A DNA stretch of 64,000 bases from an uncultured Selenomonadaceae bacterium. Its GTDB lineage: Bacteria > Bacillota > Negativicutes > Selenomonadales > Selenomonadaceae. Positions 24,975 through 34,002 of this stretch are shown piece after piece. Where the stretch lies: assembly GCA_902778455.1 (NCBI GenBank), contig CACYXR010000015.1, positions 1 through 64,000 on the forward strand, given 5' to 3'. A program made the translations under genes and the position numbers. The notes under the pieces were generated by a model. It saw nothing but the letters and a program-made list of their open reading frames with translations, did not search any database and was not told the DNA's origin. Every line of letters starts with the position of its first letter. The first letter of the stretch is position 1.

Positions 24975-25823
24975 CTATCCGCTCTGCATTTTCGCCGCCG
25001 TCACCACGTTTTGCATCAGCATCGCAACCGTCAATAGTCCGACGCCGCCCGGCACCGGAGTAATGGCGCCCGCGATCTCGCTGACCGCCTCGAAGTCCAC
25101 ATCGCCGACCAGCTTTTTCGGCTCGATGCGGTTAATGCCGACGTCGATAACTGTCGCCCCCGGCTTTACCATATCCGCAGTCACGAACTTCGGCTTGCCG
25201 ATGGCAGCAACGAGAATATCCGCCTGCTTCGTTATCTCGGCTAAATTTTTCGTATGGGAATGGCAAATTGTAACCGTCGCATTTTTCGCCAACAGCAGCT
25301 GCGCCATCGGCTTGCCAACGATATTGCTGCGCCCGAGAATGACGGCATGCTTTCCGTCCATCGGAATATCCGCGTATTCCAGCATCCTGATGCAGCCTGC
25401 CGGAGTACAGGGAGCGAGCGCGCCTTGTCCCGTGGAAAGCCGCCCGACATTCACCGGATGGAAGCCGTCCACATCCTTGTCCGGCGAAATGCGGTTCAGG
25501 ACTTCCTGCTCCGCGTCGGAAAGCGCCGTCGGAAGCGGAAGCTGCACGAGAATCCCGTGAATCGACATATCCTTGTTCAGCCTGTCAATGACCGCAAGCA
25601 AGGCTTCCTTCGTCGTATCGGCAGGCAACGATTCCATCACGGAATGAAAGCCGAGCTCCTCGCAGGCCTTGTTCTTGTTTCGGACATAAACCGCAGAAGC
25701 GGGATTATCTCCCACCATGACCACGGCAAGTCCCGGACAAATCCCAAGGGAATCCGCCTCCCTCTTTGCCGCTTCCTTGATTTTTGCCGCGTATTCCTTG
25801 CCGGATAATATTCGTGCCGCCAT
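24975..25823 (-). CDS. folD: Bifunctional methylene-H4folate dehydrogenase/cyclohydrolase
   Basis: 282 residues from ATG 25823 (GGAGGAAAAAGTG). Typical segments: SAVYVRNKNKACEELG with the catalytic Lys, GILVQLPLP, PDKDVDGFHPVNVG, the Rossmann VILGRSNIVGKPMA and VIDVGINRI, and a final VPGGVGLLTVAMLMQN. It interconverts 5,10-methylene- and 10-formyl-H4folate using NADP+. It links fhs to the MetF-like enzyme. It begins 20 nt after the ubiA-like gene, so the transcript probably runs from the menaquinone genes into it. Confidence 0.97.
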   Translation of the reverse strand: MAARILSGKEYAAKIKEAAKREADSLGICPGLAVVMVGDNPASAVYVRNKNKACEELGFHSVMESLPADTTKEALLAVIDRLNKDMSIHGILVQLPLPTALSDAEQEVLNRISPDKDVDGFHPVNVGRLSTGQGALAPCTPAGCIRMLEYADIPMDGKHAVILGRSNIVGKPMAQLLLAKNATVTICHSHTKNLAEITKQADILVAAIGKPKFVTADMVKPGATVIDVGINRIEPKKLVGDVDFEAVSEIAGAITPVPGGVGLLTVAMLMQNVVTAAKMQSG

Positions 25824-25843
25824 CACTTTTTCCTCCAAGTAAT

Positions 25844-26698
25844 CTATCTGTTGATGCAATAACTCCACCATGTGCAGAGAAACATTGCCACGGATACGAT
25901 GCCGTTCCGCATGAAATACATCTGCGTCAAACTGGAAAAGTCATAAGGCGCAATGATATGGTGCTGATAGACGAGCGTCACGGCGGCAATCAACACGCCG
26001 ACGTAATACGGCCATGAAAGCCCCGTCATCAGCCCTACCAATATAAAACAAACAATACAAGCGCCGTGAAGCGTGCGAGCCATTTTGAGCGCCAGCGAAA
26101 CGCCGACTTTAGTCGCCAGAGAATGCAAACCGTGCACCCTGTCAAAAGTCTCGTCCTGAGCGCCGTACACCGCGTCGAAGGCGCCGATCCAAAGACCGAC
26201 CGCAAGACAAAGCACGATCATCGGCGCGTCAATTGACGCCCGCACCGCGACCCAGCCGCCCGCCGGAGCCATCGCAATCGCGATTCCCAAGACGCCGTGG
26301 CAAAAAAACGTGATCCGCTTCATAAACGGATAAATCAGGAACGGGATCGCCGCCAAAGGCAAAAGCTTGATGCAAATCGGCGGAAGCTGCAATACCGCTA
26401 TAACACAGACGATCAGGCTGAACGCCGTCAGCAGGGACGCTTCCCTGATTGTCACCGCCCCTGTCACCATCGGTCGTCGCGTGAATCGCGGATGCACCCT
26501 GTCGTATTCGAGATCGATGATATTGTCCAGCGCCAGCGCTGCGCTCCGCGCCCCCGTGATTGCCAGCGTAATCCAAAGCAACACGGAAAGCTCCGGCACA
26601 CCGCCCGCTGCGAGGAACGCGCCCATATAAGCGAAGGGCAAATCAAAAACCGTATGATGCAGCGCGATATTTTCCAGATGCGCTTTCAGCTTGTTCAC
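25844..26698 (-). CDS. UbiA-family prenyltransferase (MqnP/4-hydroxybenzoate-type)
   Basis: 284 residues with eight or nine membrane helices. The first Asp-rich motif is ALDNIIDLEYDR and the second DAVYGAQDETFD. It transfers a polyprenyl chain to an aromatic acceptor. The immediate partner is a UbiD-type decarboxylase whose stop overlaps this start (ATGA), a pair found in futalosine-pathway menaquinone synthesis (MqnP/MqnL). A polyprenyl synthase lies a few genes upstream. No mqnABCD genes are in this window, so the pathway assignment rests on the pair alone. Confidence 0.8.
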   Translation of the reverse strand: MNKLKAHLENIALHHTVFDLPFAYMGAFLAAGGVPELSVLLWITLAITGARSAALALDNIIDLEYDRVHPRFTRRPMVTGAVTIREASLLTAFSLIVCVIAVLQLPPICIKLLPLAAIPFLIYPFMKRITFFCHGVLGIAIAMAPAGGWVAVRASIDAPMIVLCLAVGLWIGAFDAVYGAQDETFDRVHGLHSLATKVGVSLALKMARTLHGACIVCFILVGLMTGLSWPYYVGVLIAAVTLVYQHHIIAPYDFSSLTQMYFMRNGIVSVAMFLCTWWSYCINR

Positions 26699-28155
26699 TC
26701 GAAGCCGAGCTCCTTCCAGCGGGCGGTCACACGTTCTTTTACCTCGTCCGTCATGCGTATCTCATCGGGCCACTCCCGTGCATGGCCTTCCTCCGGCCAT
26801 GTCTTCGTGGCGTCGATGCCGATCTTCGTGCCCCATTTCGCCATCGGCGACGAATGGTCGAGCACGTCCAGCGGCCCGTCCACCAGCACGAGATCCTGCC
26901 GCGCATCGATATTGTTGAAGACGCGCCACCAGACTTCCTTTTCGTCCTGCACGTTCACATGGGCGTCCACGACGATAATCATTTTCGTGAACATCATCTG
27001 CCCCATGCCCCAGATGGCCTGCATGACCTTTTTTGCCTGCTGGGGATAGCTTTTTTTGATGGAAACCATCGCGCAGTTATGGAAAACGCCGGTCAACGGC
27101 AGATTGATGTCCACGATCTCAGGGATCATCTGCTGCAAAAGCGGCAGAAAAATCCGCTCCGTCGCTTTCGCGATGTAGCAGTCCTCCATCGGCGGCTTGC
27201 CCACCACCGTCGCCGCGTAAATCGGATTCTTCCGATGGGTGATGCACTGGATATGAAAGACAGGATAATCGTCGGCCAACGAATAATAGCCGGTATGGTC
27301 GCCGAAGGGGCCTTCCCTCCGCCGCTCGTCCACGTCGACATAGCCCTCCAGCACGATCTCGCTGGTGGCGGGCACTTCGAGATCGACGGTCACGCACTTT
27401 GTCAATTCCACCGACTTATGCCTCAGGAACCCGGCGAAAACCATTTCGTCGATGTCGCGCGGCAGCGGCGCCGTCGCCGCGTAAGTCAGCACCGGATCGG
27501 TGCCGATAGCGACCGCGGCTTCGATGCGCGTCTTTCCCTGCGCCTTTGCGTCGCGGAAATTCTCCGCGCCGTTCTTATGGATATGCCAATGCATACCCGT
27601 CGTTCGCGCATCATATTTCTGAAGCCGATACATACCGACATTCCGCTTGTCCGTCGTCGGATTCTTAGTGAAAACTAACGGAAGCGTAATAAACGGCCCG
27701 CCGTCCCCCGGCCAGCAGGTCAGGATTGGGAACTCGTCAAGGGACGGATTGTCCTTTATGACGACCTCCTGACAGGGCGCGCTGCTCACATATTTGGGGA
27801 AGCACAACGCGTTCCGCGCCATCGGGATCAGCGAGACAAGATCCATCTTGTGAGAGAAGGAGATATACGGCAGCCGCAAAAGGCTCCGAATCTCGTCGGC
27901 GACGTCGTCCACCTTTTCCACGCCCAGCGCCATCGCCATGCGCTCCATCGTACCGAAGGCGTTCATCAGAACCGGCATTTTGTAGCCTTTGACATTCTCA
28001 AAAAGAAGCGCCACATTCCCCGCGCCCTCCATCTTTGAAACGCGGTCGGTAATCTCGGTAATCTCCAGCGCACAGTCCACTTCCGCCTGAATTCGCTTCA
28101 AAAGGCCGCGCTTTTCCAGCGCCGATATGAATTCCCGCAAATCCTTGAACGCCAA
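26695..28155 (-). CDS. UbiD-family prFMN decarboxylase (menaquinone type, MqnL-like)
   Basis: 486 residues. It starts at TTG 28155 with AGGAGGGC. UbiD landmarks: GTMERMAMALG, NVGMYRLQKYDARTTGMHWHIHKNGA, and the catalytic ERRREGPFGDHTGYYS segment with its Arg and Glu. It needs prenylated FMN from a UbiX/MqnM partner, not present here. With the UbiA-like enzyme it would carry out late steps of menaquinone synthesis, probably by the futalosine route. Generic hydroxybenzoate decarboxylation remains an alternative. Confidence 0.85.
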   Translation of the reverse strand: MAFKDLREFISALEKRGLLKRIQAEVDCALEITEITDRVSKMEGAGNVALLFENVKGYKMPVLMNAFGTMERMAMALGVEKVDDVADEIRSLLRLPYISFSHKMDLVSLIPMARNALCFPKYVSSAPCQEVVIKDNPSLDEFPILTCWPGDGGPFITLPLVFTKNPTTDKRNVGMYRLQKYDARTTGMHWHIHKNGAENFRDAKAQGKTRIEAAVAIGTDPVLTYAATAPLPRDIDEMVFAGFLRHKSVELTKCVTVDLEVPATSEIVLEGYVDVDERRREGPFGDHTGYYSLADDYPVFHIQCITHRKNPIYAATVVGKPPMEDCYIAKATERIFLPLLQQMIPEIVDINLPLTGVFHNCAMVSIKKSYPQQAKKVMQAIWGMGQMMFTKMIIVVDAHVNVQDEKEVWWRVFNNIDARQDLVLVDGPLDVLDHSSPMAKWGTKIGIDATKTWPEEGHAREWPDEIRMTDEVKERVTARWKELGFE

Positions 28156-28176
28156 GAAAAGCCCTCCTATTATTTG

Positions 28177-29127
28177 TTACCGCCGCAGGACATACCGCAC
28201 GACAAGGTAACTCAATTCATAAAGCAAAATCAGCGGAACCGCGATCATCGACTGAGTGAAGATGTCCGGCGTCGGCGAGATGACTGCGCCGACGACAAAG
28301 GAAAGGAAAATCACGATGCGCTGCTTCGACTGCAAAAATTCCGACCCGATGAACCCCAGCTTCGCGAAGACAATCACGACCAGCGGGAGCTCGAACACCG
28401 CGCCGAATGGCAGAATGAACGCCAGCACGAAATCAAAATACTGGTGCAGCGTAAACATCGGCTGAAGCGACTCGCTTCCAAAGCCCATAAAAAATTGCAG
28501 CGCCGCCGGGAGCACAAGGAAAAACGAAAACGCCAAACCGCCGAAAAAAAGCAGCACCGACGACGGCACGAGAATCCCTATGACCGTTCTTTCCCGCACC
28601 GTCAAAGCGGGCAAAATGAATTTCCACGCCTGATAGAAAACAACGGGAAGCGCGAGCAAAAAGCCCGCGAAAATCGCAATCTTGATATAAGTGAAGAACG
28701 CTTCCGCCGGTTGCAGGTAATAAAGCTTCCCGCCCGTCGGCAGCGTAAGGTAATGCATGATTTCGTCAATAAAAAAATACGAAACGCCGCTGCCGGCAGC
28801 AATCGCGATCAAAGAACGGATGATGCGCGTCCGAAGCTCCTCCAGATGGCGCAGGATCGACATATTGCCCTCGGCCTCATCTTCTTCTGTCTCGTCGTCC
28901 CCGCTATCGTCGGGAACCTCCTCCGCAGATTCGTCTGCAGCCGCAGGGAGTTTTTCCGGCTGTATCGACGTTTCGGGTTCTTTCTCTTCCAAAACGCGGG
29001 CGGCGTCCGGATTATCTGACCACGAGTTATCGGCAAGCCGCGCCCGCGCTTCCTCTGCGGCTTTTTCCGCCGCGTCGGACGTCTTTTCGTTTGACAGCTC
29101 GCGGCACTCCTTTTCTTCCTCTGCCAT
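28177..29127 (-). CDS. tatC: Sec-independent translocase TatC with acidic N-terminal extension
   Basis: 316 residues. The TatC core begins near residue 88 (MSILRHLEELRTRIIRS) with six membrane helices, a conserved FTYIKIAIFAGFLLALP and the PAL-FMGFG region. The first 87 residues are an unusual extension, very rich in Glu, Asp and Ala (EEVPDDSGDDETEEDEAEG), predicted cytoplasmic and disordered. The start at 29127 has AGAGGGCGGCGCGC and sits 12 nt past tatA. An internal start at Met88 behind GAGGCCGAGGGCAAT is also possible and would give a normal TatC of 229 residues. With TatA it exports folded, cofactor-containing proteins. Confidence 0.93.
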   Translation of the reverse strand: MAEEEKECRELSNEKTSDAAEKAAEEARARLADNSWSDNPDAARVLEEKEPETSIQPEKLPAAADESAEEVPDDSGDDETEEDEAEGNMSILRHLEELRTRIIRSLIAIAAGSGVSYFFIDEIMHYLTLPTGGKLYYLQPAEAFFTYIKIAIFAGFLLALPVVFYQAWKFILPALTVRERTVIGILVPSSVLLFFGGLAFSFFLVLPAALQFFMGFGSESLQPMFTLHQYFDFVLAFILPFGAVFELPLVVIVFAKLGFIGSEFLQSKQRIVIFLSFVVGAVISPTPDIFTQSMIAVPLILLYELSYLVVRYVLRR

Positions 29128-29139
29128 GCGCGCCGCCCT

Positions 29140-29370
29140 CTACTTGGCCTCCGCTTCGGCCGCTTCTTCTTTCTTCGTCTCGGCCTTCGCCTCACGGCGC
29201 GGCTTTTCCGGCGATGCTTCCAATTCCTCCGTCACCGCCGTCGTCGCTTTCTTGAACTCGCGAATGCTCTTACCGACTGCACGCCCCACCTCCGGCAGCT
29301 TGCCGGGGCCGAAAACCACGAGTCCAATAATCAAAATCAAGATCAGCTCGGGAACGCCGATTCCAAACAT
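29140..29370 (-). CDS. tatA: Sec-independent translocase TatA/E
   Basis: 76 residues. A single N-terminal helix (GVPELILILIIGLVVFG) is followed by the PGKLPEVGRAVGKSIREFKKA amphipathic helix and a charged Ala/Glu/Lys tail. It forms the export pore with TatC. No TatB-like gene is present, as is usual in Firmicutes. The start has GGAGGGGATTTTTT. Confidence 0.95.
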   Translation of the reverse strand: MFGIGVPELILILIIGLVVFGPGKLPEVGRAVGKSIREFKKATTAVTEELEASPEKPRREAKAETKKEEAAEAEAK

Positions 29371-29397
29371 AAAAAATCCCCTCCAACTTCAAGAGAG

Positions 29398-30441
29398 TCA
29401 AAAATCCCTTTGCCCGATATAGGCCGCTGCTTCAAGAAACGCCTCACGAGCCTCCCCGCCGACAGTCTCCGGCAAAACACGCCGCGCTTCCTCAAGATAC
29501 TCGTCCGCCCGCACCCGTGCAGCCGCGACGCCGTCCGACGCACGGACAATCTCGATGGCACGGGCCACCATCTCGTCCGTCATTTCCCGATTGGTGACGA
29601 TTCCGCGAAGCTCGTCCCGATCAGGGCTCGTCTCCAACGCACGAATCACAGGCAGCGTCACGACACCCTGACGGATATCGTTTCCCGCAGGTTTTCCGAT
29701 TCGCCCCTCGTCGCCCGTCACGTCGAGCAAATCGTCCGTAATCTGGAACGCCATGCCAATCGCCTTGCCATACGCCTTGAGCCCTGCGCAGGTTTCCGGC
29801 GACGCACCGCCGACCATGCCTCCAAGCTCGCAGCAAATCGAGAGAAAATCCGCCGTCTTCATCGCAATGCGCTGCTCGTATTCCTCCAAATCATGAGCCG
29901 CCGTATAAAGCGCCGAGTCCTGCAGGATTTCGCCCGCGCAAAGCCCCTGTACCAGCGCGGCAAGCCGTTCGCCCACTTCCTCGGTATAGCCTTTACGCGA
30001 TACCATAGAAAACGCTTGGGCAAATATGTAATCGCCCGTCAGCACCGCGACCTGGTTGCCCCATTTCGCGTTTGCCGTTGCCGCTCCGCGGCGCGTCTGC
30101 GCATGGTCGATCACGTCGTCATGAACCAGAGACGCCATATGGATCAGCTCGACAGCAGCCGCCAACGGCATCGCCTTTTTCGCATCAAAGCCTTCACAGG
30201 ACTTTGCCGCTAAAAGATACAGCGCGGGCCGTAACCTTTTCCCGCCGGAACGCACCAAATGCGTCCCTATTTCCGAGATCAGCGGCGCCGGTGAAGCAAG
30301 CGCCTCGCAGAGCGTCTTTTCCAAATGCTCAAGTTCCGGCGCAATCCAGTGAAATATGTCTTTTGCTTCCTGAAATGTCCCCATTATCTGCATCGCCGCG
30401 TTTCGCCTTTCAACTTCACGGGACGCCTCCTCACTTTGCAT
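29398..30441 (-). CDS. Trans-polyprenyl diphosphate synthase (heptaprenyl/octaprenyl type)
   Basis: 347 residues. The first Asp-rich motif is LVHDDVIDHAQTRRG and the second QITDDLLDVTGDEGRIGKP. The small/large residue pattern before the first motif fits a medium-chain (C35-C40) product, which would supply the menaquinone side chain to the UbiA-like enzyme. The first codons overlap the rrf2 gene by 11 nt; a start at 30393 (MQIMGTF) is possible. GGAGG lies inside the 5' end of the longer frame. It is transcribed with the Rrf2 regulator. Confidence 0.88.
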   Translation of the reverse strand: MQSEEASREVERRNAAMQIMGTFQEAKDIFHWIAPELEHLEKTLCEALASPAPLISEIGTHLVRSGGKRLRPALYLLAAKSCEGFDAKKAMPLAAAVELIHMASLVHDDVIDHAQTRRGAATANAKWGNQVAVLTGDYIFAQAFSMVSRKGYTEEVGERLAALVQGLCAGEILQDSALYTAAHDLEEYEQRIAMKTADFLSICCELGGMVGGASPETCAGLKAYGKAIGMAFQITDDLLDVTGDEGRIGKPAGNDIRQGVVTLPVIRALETSPDRDELRGIVTNREMTDEMVARAIEIVRASDGVAAARVRADEYLEEARRVLPETVGGEAREAFLEAAAYIGQRDF

Positions 30442-30856
30442 CCAATTCTTTCTGCCATTTGACCAAATCCGCTAAAGTCACCGACTCCATGACCGAACGG
30501 ATTGCTCCGTCGAGCTTCTCCCAAAGGCGAAGCGTCGCGCACGACTGATGGCGCGGGCATTCGTTCGTCTCCGACTCCAGACATGCCACGGGTGCGAAAC
30601 CGCCCTCGATAGAGGAAACGATCTCCCCCGCCGTGTATTCCTCCGGCGTACGCACAAGACGGTAACCGCCCAGCGGTCCCCTGCTCGAACGGACCAACCC
30701 GGCCTTGTTCAGCACCGAAACAATCTGTTCAAGATACTTCTCCGATAGCTCCTGCCGTTTCGCTATATCCTTGACGCGAACCGGCGAATCGCTCTCCGCA
30801 AGAGCAATGTCCATCATGAGCCGCAAGGCATATCTGCCGCGCGTTGAAATTTTCAT
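30431..30856 (-). CDS. Rrf2-family transcriptional regulator (IscR-like)
   Basis: 141 residues from ATG 30856 (GGAGGGATTTTGGA). The winged helix (MKISTRGRYALRLM, RQELSEKYLEQIVSVLNKAGLVRSSRGPLGGYRL) is classic Rrf2. Three cysteines (ACLESETNECPRHQSC; C-x7-C-x5-C) match the position of the IscR/NsrR-type Fe-S ligands, so a redox or Fe-S sensor is likely. It leads the polyprenyl synthase, tat and menaquinone genes, and may control them in response to redox state. The iscS/iscU operon is 14 kb away. Confidence 0.9.
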   Translation of the reverse strand: MKISTRGRYALRLMMDIALAESDSPVRVKDIAKRQELSEKYLEQIVSVLNKAGLVRSSRGPLGGYRLVRTPEEYTAGEIVSSIEGGFAPVACLESETNECPRHQSCATLRLWEKLDGAIRSVMESVTLADLVKWQKELDAK

Positions 30857-30992
30857 TCCAAAATCCCTCCCGCACGCCAAAAAAACATAGGCTAATATTG
30901 ATTACCCTATATCCTACCATATCAAAGGCTTATTTGCACGCGAATTTTTCAAATAGAAGCAAAATAACCGCACGAAAAAACCATCGACGACG

Positions 30993-31021
30993 AAAAAAGA
31001 GAGGGAATTTCCCTCCCTCTC
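30993..31021 (-). terminator. Terminator of the LPS operon
   Basis: GAGGGAGGGAAATTCCCTCTC-type stem, then a T6 run on the minus strand, past the end of 31042-31941. Confidence 0.7.
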
Positions 31022-31041
31022 CGTTGCAATCCATATATGAT

Positions 31042-31941
31042 TCATGTCATTGCGTCTCTGATGCGTGCCTCGACCGCCGCGTCCAACTCGTCGAGCATCG
31101 CGAAACGGCGGCGGTACACGGCGCGCTTCCGCGTCGGCACCTCGTCCATCGTCTTCCTCGGCTCCACCAACGGCAATTCGTCGAAACGGCTGTCGCCCGT
31201 TTCATGACCGCCCGCCTCGCGCCAGAATTCGCTGAAATCCGTCTTCAGCTTCTTGTCCATGCGAAGATGATTGTTCGTATAATATCCTTCGTTCGTCACC
31301 GCGTAAATATGCGCGACACCGAGGGAGCGAGCCACCGCCTGCGTCGCGTAAAGAATCAGGTTTTTCGTCCGATAAGCGTGACAGAGCTTCGTGACCTTTT
31401 TCACGATTTCCCGTGCGTCGTCCATATTCGGCCCCTGCATCGCACCGATCCATAGAGCGGTCTCACACTCTTTATCGGGGGCAAGCCAAAAAATCATTTG
31501 ATAGAGAGGCTGATCCGCCAAGCGCAGCATCACCGAAAGGATGCCTTCCTTCCGCTGCCCCGGCTCGTAGAAAAGCGAGAGCGCCAGCGACTTCCCGTCA
31601 AGCTCCGGCCCAACCCAAAGCGGAAATGTCTCCTCCCGATAAAGTGAAAGCAGTACATCCTCCCGAAGCCGCTCTGCAAGAAAAGCGAAATGCGCCTCGA
31701 CGAGCTCCGCCCGTTCCTCGAAGGTTGATCGATGATAGAAAAAAGCGCGCTGGGGCTGCTCGTATACAAACGGATACTGGTCGGCTATTTTTGCCAGCAA
31801 AGGCGTGGAATGAAAATAATCCCAAAGGGCTTTCATCCGACCGCGATTCAGCGCGCAACGGATACGAAATACCCAATATCTTCGGCACTCCCGCGATTTC
31901 CGTATATCATAGATTTTCTTGCCGATGGCAGCGAAGTCCAT
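31042..31941 (-). CDS. VirK/YbjX (DUF535) family protein
   Basis: 299 residues. The family segments LWIGAMQGPNMDDAREIVKKVTKLCHAYRTKNL and AVARSLGVAHIYAVTNEGYYTNNHLRMDKKLKTDFSEFW are clear. In enterobacteria VirK/YbjX proteins influence lipid A or resistance to cationic peptides; the enzyme reaction is not settled. Placement as the last gene of a heptose/LPS operon, three nucleotides after a phosphoethanolamine-transferase-like gene, supports an outer-membrane role. The start has AAGGAGCAATGAACT. Confidence 0.85.
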   Translation of the reverse strand: MDFAAIGKKIYDIRKSRECRRYWVFRIRCALNRGRMKALWDYFHSTPLLAKIADQYPFVYEQPQRAFFYHRSTFEERAELVEAHFAFLAERLREDVLLSLYREETFPLWVGPELDGKSLALSLFYEPGQRKEGILSVMLRLADQPLYQMIFWLAPDKECETALWIGAMQGPNMDDAREIVKKVTKLCHAYRTKNLILYATQAVARSLGVAHIYAVTNEGYYTNNHLRMDKKLKTDFSEFWREAGGHETGDSRFDELPLVEPRKTMDEVPTRKRAVYRRRFAMLDELDAAVEARIRDAMT

Positions 31942-31944
31942 AGT

Positions 31945-34002
31945 TCATTGCTCCTTCATAGTATCCACCGGCCGCAAAAGCTCCGGATGCCGGACCATCC
32001 ACCCTGTAATCGCATTAAATCCGTCAATCTCATTTGCAAAAGGAGATTTCCCGTCCTGTGTCTGATGAGTCTCTACCGGATCGCCAGTCACATCCAGCCT
32101 TTGCCACCTGCCGTCCTCCGCCGGCCCCACCGCGTCCTGCGTCAACCAATGGTAAGGCGATACTGCATACGAAACCGGCTCTGTAAGAGAAGAAAACAAC
32201 GAATAATAAACGAATCCTTTCGGCGCAATCATCTCGTAAATCGTCGGCGCAATATTCATATGGCCGCCAATCATATTGCCCGCCAAAAGGCTCTGATCAA
32301 TGTCAGGATGAAGCATAACGAAAGAAGTGCAAAACGTTTCCCGCAATGTTACATCTTGGCGCGATAGCAAGCCCATATTCATGGGAATCGGCAAAGCGGC
32401 ATGGTCGCCCGTGACAATGACGAGGCTATCGGGAAAAGCTTGGCGTACAGACGCAACAAAACGCTCAATGGCTCGATCCGAATACCAATAGGTGCCGAGA
32501 ACTTTTTGAGCTTCGCGATTACGGCGAAGCCGTTCCGGCACTTCCGGCATGACCGTATTCGCATCATAGCCATAATCCGATAAATTCATCTTGTACGGGC
32601 CATGATTGGAAGTCGTATAAACGAAATGAAATGTCGGAACTGAATCTCCCATATCCCGAATCAGTTCCGCCGCCTTTTCCAGAAAAATGTGGTCATAAAT
32701 CCCGACCCAAGTCCGCGGAGCGTCTGCCGGGCAAAATTCCGTTGCCGCCATCACCTTGTCAAATCCCACGGCCGGCGCAAATTGGTTGAAATTGCCGTAT
32801 GTGGCGTTACCGCCATACCAATACAAGGAACGATAACCAAGACGCGCAAGCTGGGCCGGAAGTGCCGTAACAACCGTTCCCTGCCAAAAGCGTTCATTTT
32901 CATTCAATTCCAGCTTCGCGTCGAAAATCCCCGCCATCAAGCTCACAATCGAAGGACGCGACAGTTTGCCTGCCGGAAGAAAATTCGAAAGCTGCGCCGA
33001 ATGTTTTTCCGCCCGCATCCGACGCCCGCCGTCCATAATATGGAGCGAAGCGTAAATATCATCCAACGGGGACTGCGTATAACTTTCTCCTACAATCAAA
33101 AAGATATGACGAGGCTGACGGATGCGCGCGCCCTTCGCCACACGCCGAAAAGCTTCCGGCGGCGACCCCAGCTCGCGCCACTTCATGCCGCCCTGCTCCT
33201 GCGGCACTACATTATCAATCAAAGGCGCATCATCCTCATCCCTATGGGAAAGCAAAACCTCCGGAGGATGCTTCCAAACCAGTTCCAAAGCGACGAAATC
33301 ATCCACCGTTGCCCGAGCAAGAAAAATGTCACGCTTGACAATGCTGGGGATGGTATCCCATTCCGGTTTGTCGTCATGAAGAAACGTGCCGCCGTACCGA
33401 AAAAAATAATAGAAGGCAACAGCTGCAAGAACGATTCCTGTATTGAAAGCATATAACGCAGTTTCGCTCTCGAACACGGGAAGCGTTATGGATGACAGGG
33501 ACAACAATCCCCACGCCGCTTTCCAAACAAGATAGCCGAACGGGATATAACTCGCCAGCAAAAGCCATCCGCGATGCTCATTGAAAAAAACGTCCGCAAG
33601 ATTGTGCTTCTCCGCGTTTTTCCCTTGCCACACAAGATAATTATAGGTGTCGTGATAATGCGCGTAAAAGATCATTTTGCCAATAAAAGCCGTATACAGC
33701 GCAAGAGAATAAACGAGAACCCAAATACATCGGACGGAATCCCCGACAGCGAAATACGCAGGAAAGAAACACCCCGGCAAAGTGAGGAGCAGGAAAGGAA
33801 GGAAGAAAACATACGCGTTCCAATCCATCCCCCACCAAAAGCCATAGCGAAAGCAATGGTAAAGTGCCTTTCCCTTCCCGGCGTAGCTTCCGTGCGGCCA
33901 ATACAAAAGAATGAACACTGCGCGAAACAGGGCGCAAAGGATCGGCGGCAACAGGAAAATCTTGACGTCTTGCTGAAATCCCTGAAAAAGCAACTCACTC
34001 AT
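31945..34002 (-). CDS. Membrane sulfatase-fold transferase (EptA/LtaS-like)
   Basis: 685 residues. About five N-terminal membrane helices (1-210) precede a periplasmic alkaline-phosphatase/sulfatase-fold domain. Metal-site segments: HIFLIVGESY, LSRPSIVSLMAG, YTTSNHGPY and VTGDHA. These enzymes move phosphoethanolamine or glycerol phosphate to lipid A, core sugars or periplasmic glycans. The nucleophile position (usually Thr in the GTS/T-PS context) seems to be Ser in LSRPS. The context of heptose genes makes a phosphoethanolamine transferase to the LPS core the best guess. It overlaps gmhB by ATGA. Confidence 0.82.
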   Translation of the reverse strand: MSELLFQGFQQDVKIFLLPPILCALFRAVFILLYWPHGSYAGKGKALYHCFRYGFWWGMDWNAYVFFLPFLLLTLPGCFFPAYFAVGDSVRCIWVLVYSLALYTAFIGKMIFYAHYHDTYNYLVWQGKNAEKHNLADVFFNEHRGWLLLASYIPFGYLVWKAAWGLLSLSSITLPVFESETALYAFNTGIVLAAVAFYYFFRYGGTFLHDDKPEWDTIPSIVKRDIFLARATVDDFVALELVWKHPPEVLLSHRDEDDAPLIDNVVPQEQGGMKWRELGSPPEAFRRVAKGARIRQPRHIFLIVGESYTQSPLDDIYASLHIMDGGRRMRAEKHSAQLSNFLPAGKLSRPSIVSLMAGIFDAKLELNENERFWQGTVVTALPAQLARLGYRSLYWYGGNATYGNFNQFAPAVGFDKVMAATEFCPADAPRTWVGIYDHIFLEKAAELIRDMGDSVPTFHFVYTTSNHGPYKMNLSDYGYDANTVMPEVPERLRRNREAQKVLGTYWYSDRAIERFVASVRQAFPDSLVIVTGDHAALPIPMNMGLLSRQDVTLRETFCTSFVMLHPDIDQSLLAGNMIGGHMNIAPTIYEMIAPKGFVYYSLFSSLTEPVSYAVSPYHWLTQDAVGPAEDGRWQRLDVTGDPVETHQTQDGKSPFANEIDGFNAITGWMVRHPELLRPVDTMKEQ

